DNA of 5,409 bases from Burkholderiales bacterium (GTDB taxonomy: Bacteria > Pseudomonadota > Gammaproteobacteria > Burkholderiales > Burkholderiaceae_C). This document shows, piece by piece, positions 1 through 4,442 of this stretch (positions within the stretch are counted from its first letter, which is position 1; every line of letters starts with the position of its first letter). The notes under the pieces were generated by a model that saw only the letters and a program-made list of their open reading frames with translations, did not search any database and was not told the DNA's origin. A program made the position numbers and the translations under genes. The stretch spans positions 1-5,409 of the forward strand of contig CANBSV010000178.1 in the NCBI GenBank assembly GCA_947372225.1, written 5' to 3'.

Positions 1-2
1 GA

Positions 3-47
3 CTGTCTACGAACGCTTACGAAAAATCTTGACGCCGCGCTAGACAG
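3..47. repeat. 7-bp inverted repeat, 31-bp spacer
   Basis: CTGTCTA at 3-9 is the exact reverse complement of TAGACAG at 41-47. The spacer is 31 bp, about three helical turns, and contains the TACGAA direct repeat and a TTGACG hexamer (29-34) resembling a -35 element. No good -10 sits at the right distance, so I do not call a promoter. The TCTA core recurs in the dyad at 68-84. Confidence 0.35.
8..23. repeat. Direct repeat TACGAA x2, 10-bp period
   Basis: TACGAA occurs at 8-13 and again at 18-23. The two copies start 10 bp apart, about one helical turn, so they face the same side of the DNA. This suits a cooperative protein-binding site, but two six-base copies are weak evidence alone. Confidence 0.3.
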
Positions 48-67
48 ATTGGAATCACTTGGGTATC

Positions 68-84
68 TCTACAACCTGTGTAGA
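68..84. promoter_or_regulatory. Perfect 17-bp dyad, candidate operator
   Basis: TCTACA (68-73) and TGTAGA (79-84) are perfect 6-bp arms around the spacer ACCTG. The size and symmetry suit a homodimeric helix-turn-helix regulator. It contains CT-N11-AG, one base short of the CT-N12-AG skeleton common in LuxR-type boxes, so the regulator encoded at 650-1390 is a possible but unproven ligand. It lies ~290 bp before the first ORF. Confidence 0.4.
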
Positions 85-162
85 AGCCCGTTCACTGCGG
101 GCCACCACAAGCCGCCTATCCGAGCGGATCGTGCAGTACCGGTTTTCGCTTGGAGCAGGTAT

Positions 163-182
163 GCGCCCTTTTCGAGAGGCGC
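163..182. repeat. Inverted repeat GCGCC / GGCGC
   Basis: GCGCC at 163-167 pairs with GGCGC at 178-182 around a 10-nt loop. This is the leftmost of the cluster of short hairpins in the gene-free region. On its own it would be ordinary in DNA this GC-rich. Confidence 0.3.
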
Positions 183-184
183 CG

Positions 185-201
185 GCCGCAGCCGTTGCGG
201 C
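185..201. repeat. Hairpin GCCGCA / TGCGGC
   Basis: GCCGCA at 185-190 and TGCGGC at 196-201 are perfect 6-bp arms around the 5-nt loop GCCGT. No T-run follows on either strand, so it is not an intrinsic terminator. Confidence 0.35.
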
Positions 202-259
202 AGCGAAGGCGTCGAACTTTTGCAGAACATGCCGAGCTGGATCGGCCGGATCGGGCTTG

Positions 260-274
260 CCGGGAGAAGCCCGG
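260..274. repeat. Hairpin CCGGG / CCCGG (left)
   Basis: CCGGG at 260-264 and CCCGG at 270-274 form a 5-bp stem around AGAAG. It is nearly adjacent to the larger stem at 283-314. The same arm sequences are reused in the hairpin at 317-332. Confidence 0.35.
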
Positions 275-282
275 TGACTCGC

Positions 283-314
283 GCGACACGCCCAGGCTCA
301 CCCCGGCGTGTCGC
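283..314. repeat. 10-bp perfect inverted repeat (strong hairpin)
   Basis: GCGACACGCC at 283-292 is the exact reverse complement of GGCGTGTCGC at 305-314, with a 12-nt loop. This is the longest perfect short-range inverted repeat I found by eye in the window. No T-run follows on the + strand (CCCCGGGACC) or on the - strand, so it is not a classical Rho-independent terminator. It could be an RNA leader stem, a transcript-stabilising stem or a protein-binding dyad. Confidence 0.55.
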
Positions 315-316
315 CC

Positions 317-332
317 CCGGGACCGCACCCGG
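317..332. repeat. Hairpin CCGGG / CCCGG (right)
   Basis: CCGGG at 317-321 and CCCGG at 328-332 form a 5-bp stem with a 6-nt loop. It begins two bases after the 10-bp stem ends, so the two could stack in RNA. Confidence 0.35.
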
Positions 333-347
333 ACAAGTGCCCGCTCA

Positions 348-366
348 GGCATCTGCCGACGATGCC
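348..366. repeat. Hairpin GGCATC / GATGCC before the first ORF
   Basis: GGCATC at 348-353 and GATGCC at 361-366 are perfect 6-bp arms around a 7-nt loop, ending three bases before the ATG at 370. If transcribed, this stem occupies the place where a ribosome-binding site for that ATG would lie. Either the real start is further in (GTG 400) or initiation is structurally controlled. Confidence 0.4.
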
Positions 367-369
367 CGA

Positions 370-627
370 ATGCTGAGTGCGCAAGGCCGTCGAGGCGAGG
401 TGCGGTTCTTCCTTCAACGCGTTGCAGGAGGTCTCTATGTCGAACGCGAAGAAATCCCCCGGCGCGGTCTTCGGACCATGCAGTCCCTCCGGTTCGTCAA
501 CGCCGCCCAGTTCAACCGATGGTGCGACGCTGACCCCGTTCGCTTCGAGCACCCTCTGCTCTACGTCAACCTCAAGCGGGATGGCGATGACCTGTGGCGC
601 ATCGACGCAAGGCCCGCCGACGCATAG
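370..627 (+). CDS. Small unrecognised protein upstream of the LuxR-type gene
   Basis: An 85-residue protein that I do not recognise. The reading frame looks genuinely coding from about 400. Third positions are mostly G or C, and the translation has a protein-like mix (RFFLQRV, FNRWCDADPVRFEHPLLY, KRDGDDLW). The competing frame over the same bases is dominated by Ser, Thr, Pro and Ala. It has no signal peptide or membrane segment and is probably a soluble cytoplasmic protein with one cysteine (Cys52). The start is uncertain. ATG 370 has no Shine-Dalgarno and follows a hairpin. GTG 400, which would give 75 residues starting VRFFLQ, has GAGG four bases upstream. The regulator gene follows within about 22 bases if it starts at 650, so the two are probably cotranscribed. 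No function is assigned. Confidence 0.6.
   Translation: MLSAQGRRGEVRFFLQRVAGGLYVEREEIPRRGLRTMQSLRFVNAAQFNRWCDADPVRFEHPLLYVNLKRDGDDLWRIDARPADA
426..439 (+). promoter_or_regulatory. Perfect Shine-Dalgarno plus ATG inside the small ORF
   Basis: AGGAGG at 426-431 is followed five bases later by ATG at 437, in the frame of the downstream LuxR-type gene. This is the best ribosome-binding site in the window. It would give the regulator a 71-residue N-terminal extension rich in Ser, Thr and Pro. It may be fortuitous, because the same bases encode Ala-Gly-Gly-Leu in the small ORF, or it may be a real long-form start. Confidence 0.4.
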
Positions 628-649
628 GCCACCATCGCTCGCGGAGCGA

Positions 650-1390
650 GTGTCTGCCAGCGACTACACGATGCGCGTGAACGCCGTGGCGGAGCGGGTC
701 GGCGAAGCCACCGAACAGCGAACCGCGTTGGCGCTGCTTCATGAAGGGGTCAGCGCCCTCGGCGCGGAGAGCGCGGTGTTCATCAGCTTCGTGCGCGACA
801 ACACCGACGTGTCCTCTTGCCGATTCATGTTGGCCTGTGAACCCGATTGGTGTCAGCGGTATCTCGATGCTGGTTTCATCGCGCAGGACCCGTGGATCGC
901 CTACGCCGCACACCATTCGGAGCCGATCGTGGCGAGCACGCTGACGATCGCGGACCCAGAGCGAAAGCGCGTCATCGAGCTGGCCGCGAAAAACGGCTTT
1001 GCCTCTGCCGTCCTCGTGCCCGCCCATTCTGGCGCCGGCCATTCGCGCATCAGCTTGTTGTGCTTGGGATCCGCAACGCCGGGCTACTTCGAGGGCGAGG
1101 GCTTCGGCCGATTCAAACTGGGCGCACGCACGTTGGCCCTGGAGCTGCACGACTGGTGGTTGGCGCGCATCCGGCGCGAACTGATCGTCAAGGCGCGAAT
1201 CACCCCGGATGACCTGGAACTGTTGCGCCATCAGCGCCAGGGCCACAGCAGCAAGCACATCGCGTCCGAACTCCACGTCAGCAAGAGCTCGATCAACTCT
1301 CGTTTTCAGCGAATGATCAGCAAGCTCGGCGTCCCCAATCGGAAGATGGCGGCGCGACTCGCCTCAGAGTGCGGGCTGATTCGCGAGTAG
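650..1390 (+). CDS. TraR/LuxR-type regulator, autoinducer-binding domain plus HTH
   Basis: Transcriptional regulator of the LuxR/TraR class, 246 residues from GTG 650. The N-terminal ligand domain covers about residues 10-170. Trp67, Tyr71, Asp80 and Pro81 match TraR Trp57, Tyr61, Asp70 and Pro71 with identical spacing. The TraR Trp85 and Gly113 positions are Ala95 and Ala120. The C-terminal GerE-type helix-turn-helix (about 183-244) keeps the family pattern: Leu192, Gly198, Ile204-Ala205, the recognition-helix segment SKSSINSRF and KLGVPNRKMAARLA. The Glu178 equivalent is Asp188. Start choice: GTG 650 has GGAG at 643-646 but only three bases of spacing; ATG 671 gives 239 residues with no Shine-Dalgarno; ATG 437 has a perfect one but overlaps the small ORF by 191 nt. 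Family length favours 650 or 671. No luxI-type synthase lies in the window. Control of the nearby transfer operon is inferred from TraR. Confidence 0.85.
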   Translation: MSASDYTMRVNAVAERVGEATEQRTALALLHEGVSALGAESAVFISFVRDNTDVSSCRFMLACEPDWCQRYLDAGFIAQDPWIAYAAHHSEPIVASTLTIADPERKRVIELAAKNGFASAVLVPAHSGAGHSRISLLCLGSATPGYFEGEGFGRFKLGARTLALELHDWWLARIRRELIVKARITPDDLELLRHQRQGHSSKHIASELHVSKSSINSRFQRMISKLGVPNRKMAARLASECGLIRE

Positions 1391-1434
1391 TGGTCTGGCC
1401 GCCGACGATGTTGATCGGGGCGTGGCGCAAGCGG
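1391..1434. other. Convergent 44-bp gap, no visible terminator
   Basis: The LuxR-type gene and the - strand rhodanese gene end 44 bp apart, tail to tail. I see no stem followed by a T-run on either strand. Transcripts from both sides may therefore overlap or rely on Rho. Confidence 0.5.
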
Positions 1435-2574
1435 TCAGCCGGGAGCCGGGTGAGACACGGTTCCCTGCAGCCAGGCCCGCACGGTCTCGATCAGCGCGCC
1501 AGGGGCCAGCGAATCCGCTGTCAGAGCAGGCAATGCGTGGCGCCTTGCGGCGCGATCTGCGACCTCGGCTACATAGGTCTGGTCGATGCCGTCGCTCAAC
1601 AGGCGAGCAAGAAGCAAGTCCGTCGCTCTCTCGGTCGCCTGGTCCTGCCACCGTTCGGGCACCGTGCCGCCTGGTTGGGGCAACTTCATCGCCGCGGCCT
1701 GAACCACGTCCGACGACTCAGCCATCAACACCGGCTCGTCTTCGCGCCAGCATTGAACGCGCTCAGATACGCCGACTTCCAACTTCGCTGCCGGCGCGAT
1801 GGCCAGTGCGTCAGTGAGCGCGCCGGGCAGTTCCAACGATCCGACTCCAGTGTCCACGTCGCCGACCCAGACCGGTGTTCGCGGGTCGAGGGCGCGAATC
1901 GATTCCAGCAGCTGGCTTTCGAACCAGGCTTGTGAGGGCTGGGCGCCCTGGTTGGGCTTCAAAGCGCCGTGGCGCCATCCTGCCAATCCTTCGACATCGA
2001 CGACCTGTTGCCCCAGTTCACGCAAGGCGCGCAGGACGCGCAACGCTTCGGTTCCCAGCGAGCAGGCGATGACGCGAAACGCGACGAGGCGCGGCAGTAC
2101 CTCCAGGCCGGCCTGAACCCAACGCCGGTAGTTGATCCACCCGCCCGGCAGCACATCGACCGTCCACCCGCGCCAGCGCAGTGCCTGGGCGACAGGCTGG
2201 CTGACACGACCACCTTGTCCGCAGTAGATCAGGATGGCTTGATCGAGCTTGACATTGGCAATAGCCGCGGTGAGCGCGTCCGGTAGACCTTGAATGGCTC
2301 GTGCTTCCGGGACCGAGTCGGTGGCGGCCGATACCTCGTCGCCGGTCCGTGTGCCAAGTGGCTCGGCCGTCTGAGACGGCAAGTCAACTCGCACCGCGCC
2401 CGGGATGTGATCGTCCTCGTACTCGGCGCGCGAACGCAGGTCGATCACCAGCGCGTAGTGCGAGAAGTCCTGCACCTCGATCGCGTGCGGATGAAAGACG
2501 CCCGCCAGGGACTCGATGTCCGCGAACGGGGCTGCTGATCCAGTGCGATCAGATGATTCTTGGCCCGAAGTCAT
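1435..2574 (-). CDS. SelU/MnmH-like rhodanese protein with degenerate P-loop
   Basis: A 379-residue protein with the layout of tRNA 2-selenouridine synthase (SelU/MnmH/YbbB), which replaces sulfur by selenium at wobble 2-thiouridine using selenophosphate. The rhodanese domain covers about 38-155: IDLRSRAEYEDDHIPGA at 44-60, catalytic-loop Cys118 in YCGQGGRVSQ, and LPGGWINYRR at 142-151, resembling the SelU GGYKAYRR segment. The second half follows SelU: VVDVEGLAGWRHGAL (191-205), QPSQAWFE (212-219) and PVWVGD (234-239, where SelU usually has a WVEDES-like stretch). The Walker A between these parts is gone. The aligned stretch reads VIACSLGTEALRV (168-180), and the protein has only four lysines, none preceded by Gly. 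It is therefore probably not a standard nucleotide-binding SelU. It may be a divergent sulfurtransferase or a decaying paralogue. ATG 2574 lacks a clear Shine-Dalgarno. It converges on the LuxR-type gene and diverges from the transfer operon. Confidence 0.8.
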   Translation of the reverse strand: MTSGQESSDRTGSAAPFADIESLAGVFHPHAIEVQDFSHYALVIDLRSRAEYEDDHIPGAVRVDLPSQTAEPLGTRTGDEVSAATDSVPEARAIQGLPDALTAAIANVKLDQAILIYCGQGGRVSQPVAQALRWRGWTVDVLPGGWINYRRWVQAGLEVLPRLVAFRVIACSLGTEALRVLRALRELGQQVVDVEGLAGWRHGALKPNQGAQPSQAWFESQLLESIRALDPRTPVWVGDVDTGVGSLELPGALTDALAIAPAAKLEVGVSERVQCWREDEPVLMAESSDVVQAAAMKLPQPGGTVPERWQDQATERATDLLLARLLSDGIDQTYVAEVADRAARRHALPALTADSLAPGALIETVRAWLQGTVSHPAPG

Positions 2575-2673
2575 CGCATGAAGTGATGGATTGGGAACCT
2601 AGAGTTTCGACATGGGGCGTGGTGCTGCGCCCTGGCATGCAGCCCCTTCGGTAACTCCCACCTCAGGACCGTC
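2575..2673. promoter_or_regulatory. Divergent intergenic region, probable promoters of transfer operon and rhodanese gene
   Basis: This 99-bp gap separates the - strand rhodanese gene from the + strand transfer operon, so it should hold both promoters. I could not find a convincing -35/-10 pair for sigma-70 on either strand. GGGCG (2615-2619) and CGCCC (2628-2632) form a 5-bp dyad with an 8-nt spacer, a modest operator candidate. AGGA at 2665-2668, five bases before ATG 2674, is the ribosome-binding site of the first transfer gene. Confidence 0.5.
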
Positions 2674-3234
2674 ATGAACAACTTCCACACTCTAGACCGC
2701 ACTGCCGTCGCTGCCAAGCAAAGCTTGGTGAAGCGATTCGCAGCGTTGTGCAGCCTCCTCGCCGCGCTGGCAGGATTCACAGTACCGGCTCACGCCGTCG
2801 ATGGCTGCAAGGTCCTGCTCTGCCTCGCGGCACCAAGTTGGCGCTCCATCCCGGAATGCGTGCCGACGATCAATCAACTGCACCGGGACCTGGCCCGAGG
2901 CAAGCCGTTCCCGATCTGCTCCATGGCCGGTGCCGGGAACTCGGCAAACAACACCTGGGCCAGCGCGCCGGCCAATTGCCCGCCGCAGTACACCCGTGTC
3001 TTTGAAGGCGAAAGCGGCCCGATCTACTCCTGCGACTACTCGGGTGCCGTGACGGTGAACATCAACGGCGCTCCGTTCACCCGAACGTGGTGGAGCATGG
3101 GCGGCGAGACGGTGACCGAGTTCACCCCGGCGGCGAAGACGCAGCTCGGCACCTGGGACAGCAAGTTCGACGACGACTACGCGATCTGGCTGGCTTCCCT
3201 GCCGCCGCCGGCGCCAACTTGCTCGACATGCTGA
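2674..3234 (+). CDS. TrbM/KikA-like conjugal transfer protein, periplasmic
   Basis: A 186-residue exported protein resembling the TrbM/KikA/MpfK family of conjugation proteins, which belong to mating-pair formation in several P-type systems; their exact biochemistry is unclear. A Sec signal peptide is visible: a basic n-region ending KRF, hydrophobic core AALCSLLAALAGFTV, and likely cleavage after VPAHA (Ala41). Right after it comes the family-like pattern DGCKVLLCLAAPSWRSIPEC, with Cys45, Cys50 and Cys62, then ICSMAG with Cys82. The predicted mature form has eight cysteines (45, 50, 62, 82, 102, 120, 183, 186), enough for four disulfides, and ends in CSTC. It starts the transfer operon: AGGA lies five bases before the ATG, and the stop is seven bases before virB1. 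Family assignment rests on the Cys-spaced N-terminal half; the C-terminal half is not recognised. Confidence 0.75.
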   Translation: MNNFHTLDRTAVAAKQSLVKRFAALCSLLAALAGFTVPAHAVDGCKVLLCLAAPSWRSIPECVPTINQLHRDLARGKPFPICSMAGAGNSANNTWASAPANCPPQYTRVFEGESGPIYSCDYSGAVTVNINGAPFTRTWWSMGGETVTEFTPAAKTQLGTWDSKFDDDYAIWLASLPPPAPTCSTC

Positions 3235-3241
3235 GGCCGGC

Positions 3242-3724
3242 ATGGACACAAGCACCTTTTCAGCGTTGGCCCTGGCGTGTGCCCCTATGGTGCATGCGAG
3301 CACGGCGCACGCCCTCGTCGCGGTCGAGAGCAGCTTCAACCCGCACGCCATCGGTGTCGTCGGTGGCGTGCTGGAACGGCAACCGCGCAGCAGGGCCGAA
3401 GCGCTGGCCACGGCGACGCGACTGCAGGAAACCGGGTGGAACTTCAGCGTCGGTCTCGCGCAGATCAACGTGCACAACTTCGAGCGGCTCGGGCTGACGC
3501 CCGCGACTGCCTTTGACCCGTGCGAGAACCTGCGCGCCATGCAGGCGGTGCTGACCGAGTGCTTCGATCGATCAGCACCGGATCGGCCCGACCAGGCGGC
3601 GCTCCGGCAAGCCTTGTCTTGCTACTACAGCGGCAACTTCGTCACCGGCTTTCGGCAGGGTTATGTGCAGCGCGTCGCCCGAGCTGTTTCTCCCGGCCAA
3701 GCCGCCAGCGGCGTACCGCCCTGA
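3242..3724 (+). CDS. virB1: VirB1-type lytic transglycosylase
   Basis: A 160-residue peptidoglycan lytic transglycosylase of the VirB1 family. VirB1 proteins cleave glycan strands with release of a 1,6-anhydro end, letting the type IV secretion channel and pilus cross the wall. The SLT fold is visible: catalytic Glu29 in ALVAVESSFNPHAIGV, the GLAQIN motif at 71-76, and the YYSGNF motif at 128-133 before the last helix. The protein begins almost at the catalytic domain and shows no typical signal peptide. Its N-terminus (FSALALACAPMVHASTAHAL) is the first domain helix, so export must use a poor signal or another route, unless the start lies elsewhere. GAGG at 3233-3236, overlapping the preceding TGA, supports ATG 3242 and coupling to the upstream gene. 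The tail after ~145 is short and lacks the long C-terminal extension of Agrobacterium VirB1. Confidence 0.9.
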   Translation: MDTSTFSALALACAPMVHASTAHALVAVESSFNPHAIGVVGGVLERQPRSRAEALATATRLQETGWNFSVGLAQINVHNFERLGLTPATAFDPCENLRAMQAVLTECFDRSAPDRPDQAALRQALSCYYSGNFVTGFRQGYVQRVARAVSPGQAASGVPP

Positions 3725-3738
3725 TCGGACCGCTCCGA
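3725..3738 (+). repeat. Small hairpin after virB1 stop
   Basis: TCGGA (3725-3729) and TCCGA (3734-3738) pair around CCGC, starting at the base after the virB1 stop. No T-run follows, so it is unlikely to end transcription. It could mark an RNA processing or stabilising site ahead of the pilin gene, which must be made in excess. The stem is only five base pairs. Confidence 0.3.
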
Positions 3739-3781
3739 CCACACCGAGCCCATCCCTCAACGACTCATCGAGGTACTGACC

Positions 3782-4090
3782 ATGGCCACCACTGCTTCAC
3801 TTTCGAAACCGATGCGCATGACCCCAGCGCTCATCGGACTGGCGCTGACGCTGCCGTTTCTCATGCCGCGGTCGGCCCTTGCCCAGGGCTTCGACAAGAT
3901 CAACACCACGGTCACCAACGTCAACACCATCCTGGTGACGATCTCGATCGCGGTGGTCACCATTGCGATCATCTGGGCCGGCTTCAAGATGATCTTTCAG
4001 GGCGCGCGCCTGGCCGATGTCGCCAACGTGCTGATCGGCGGCACGCTGGTCGGCGGCGCAGCGGCCTTCGCCAGCTACATCGTCAGCTGA
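3782..4090 (+). CDS. virB2: VirB2/TrbC-family major pilin precursor
   Basis: A 102-residue prepilin of the VirB2/TrbC type, the main subunit of the conjugative pilus. The N-terminus is a long signal peptide with core ALIGLALTLPFLMP and predicted cleavage at ALA-Q (Ala34/Gln35), leaving a 68-residue mature pilin. Two hydrophobic helices follow: about 49-68 (TILVTISIAVVTIAIIWAGF) and about 83-101 (LIGGTLVGGAAAFASYIV). They are joined by a short polar loop (KMIFQGARLADVAN), typical of VirB2 with loop and termini oriented oppositely in the inner membrane before pilus assembly. GAGGT at 3770-3774 lies seven bases before the ATG. A 57-bp gap with a small hairpin separates it from virB1, and virB3 follows after 19 bp. 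Confidence 0.92.
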   Translation: MATTASLSKPMRMTPALIGLALTLPFLMPRSALAQGFDKINTTVTNVNTILVTISIAVVTIAIIWAGFKMIFQGARLADVANVLIGGTLVGGAAAFASYIVS

Positions 4091-4109
4091 CGGCAGCGGG
4101 AAGCACACC

Positions 4110-4442
4110 ATGCAAGCCGAAGCCATCTACAAGGGCGCTACCCGGCCGGCAATGAAGCTGGGCATCCCGCTCGTGCCACTGGTCGTCTTGTTCGGTACCG
4201 GGATGCTGCTGATCATGTGGGGCGGCACTCTGGTGAGCTGGTGGATCGCCTTGGCCGTCGTCGTTGCCTTCGTACCTGCGCTGGCGTGGATGCGCTTCGT
4301 GACATCCAAGGACGACCAGCGCTTCCGGCAGATGTTCGTCGCCCTGAAGCTGCGGATGCATGACCGCAACCGCCGTTTCTGGCGCGCACGCAGCTATGCG
4401 CCCACCGTCTATCGGGGAGCACGCGATGCTTGGCATGTCTAA
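4110..4442 (+). CDS. virB3: VirB3 inner-membrane T4SS protein
   Basis: A 110-residue VirB3, a small inner-membrane component that associates with VirB4 and is needed for pilus biogenesis. The family N-terminal signature is present (YKGATRPAM, 7-15). Two membrane segments follow at about 17-36 (LGIPLVPLVVLFGTGMLLIM) and 41-61 (LVSWWIALAVVVAFVPALAWM). After these comes the characteristic cytoplasmic motif TSKDDQRFRQ (65-74) and a basic C-terminal tail. A purine stretch, GCGGGAAG (4097-4104), precedes the ATG by five bases. The last codons overlap virB4 by 17 nt, with the virB4 Shine-Dalgarno inside virB3. This implies coupled translation and fits the tight VirB3-VirB4 partnership, which is a natural fusion in some systems. 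Confidence 0.92.
   Translation: MQAEAIYKGATRPAMKLGIPLVPLVVLFGTGMLLIMWGGTLVSWWIALAVVVAFVPALAWMRFVTSKDDQRFRQMFVALKLRMHDRNRRFWRARSYAPTVYRGARDAWHV

Larger units (their letters stand above)
1..369. other. Gene-free leader region rich in inverted repeats
   Basis: I see no convincing gene here. Frame 1 is open from the left edge to 627, but between about 85 and 369 its translation is rich in Arg, Gly, Pro and Ala. It lacks the strong G/C bias at third codon positions seen in the real genes, so I read it as chance openness in GC-rich DNA. The first ~100 bases are visibly less GC-rich than the rest and carry TCTAC half-sites. Bases 163-366 carry several short perfect inverted repeats, listed separately. 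The region could be a promoter and structured leader for the genes at 370-1390, or the 3' flank of a gene beyond the left edge. The tail of such a gene, ending at the TAG at 41-43 in frame 2, cannot be excluded. Confidence 0.5.

Noticed and set aside
29..57. TTGACG as a sigma-70 -35 element
   Set aside because: At 16-18 bp spacing the downstream hexamers (around 51-58) match TATAAT poorly, so no promoter is called.
283..320. Intrinsic terminator at the 10-bp stem
   Set aside because: The stem is strong but no run of T follows it on either strand.
150..533. Frame-3 open frame with fairly high third-position G/C
   Set aside because: It is very rich in Arg, Pro, Asp and Ser with no recognisable motif, starts at a TTG, and overlaps the better-supported small ORF from 370. 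Treated as chance openness.
1369..2538. Several + strand open frames across the rhodanese gene
   Set aside because: They are rich in Arg, Pro and Ser and lack domain signatures. The - strand frame over the same bases carries clear rhodanese/SelU motifs, so the + frames are its shadows.
2692..3540. Long - strand open frame opposite the TrbM-like gene and virB1
   Set aside because: No domain motif, an Arg/Ala-rich composition, and it opposes two genes with a signal peptide and catalytic motifs.
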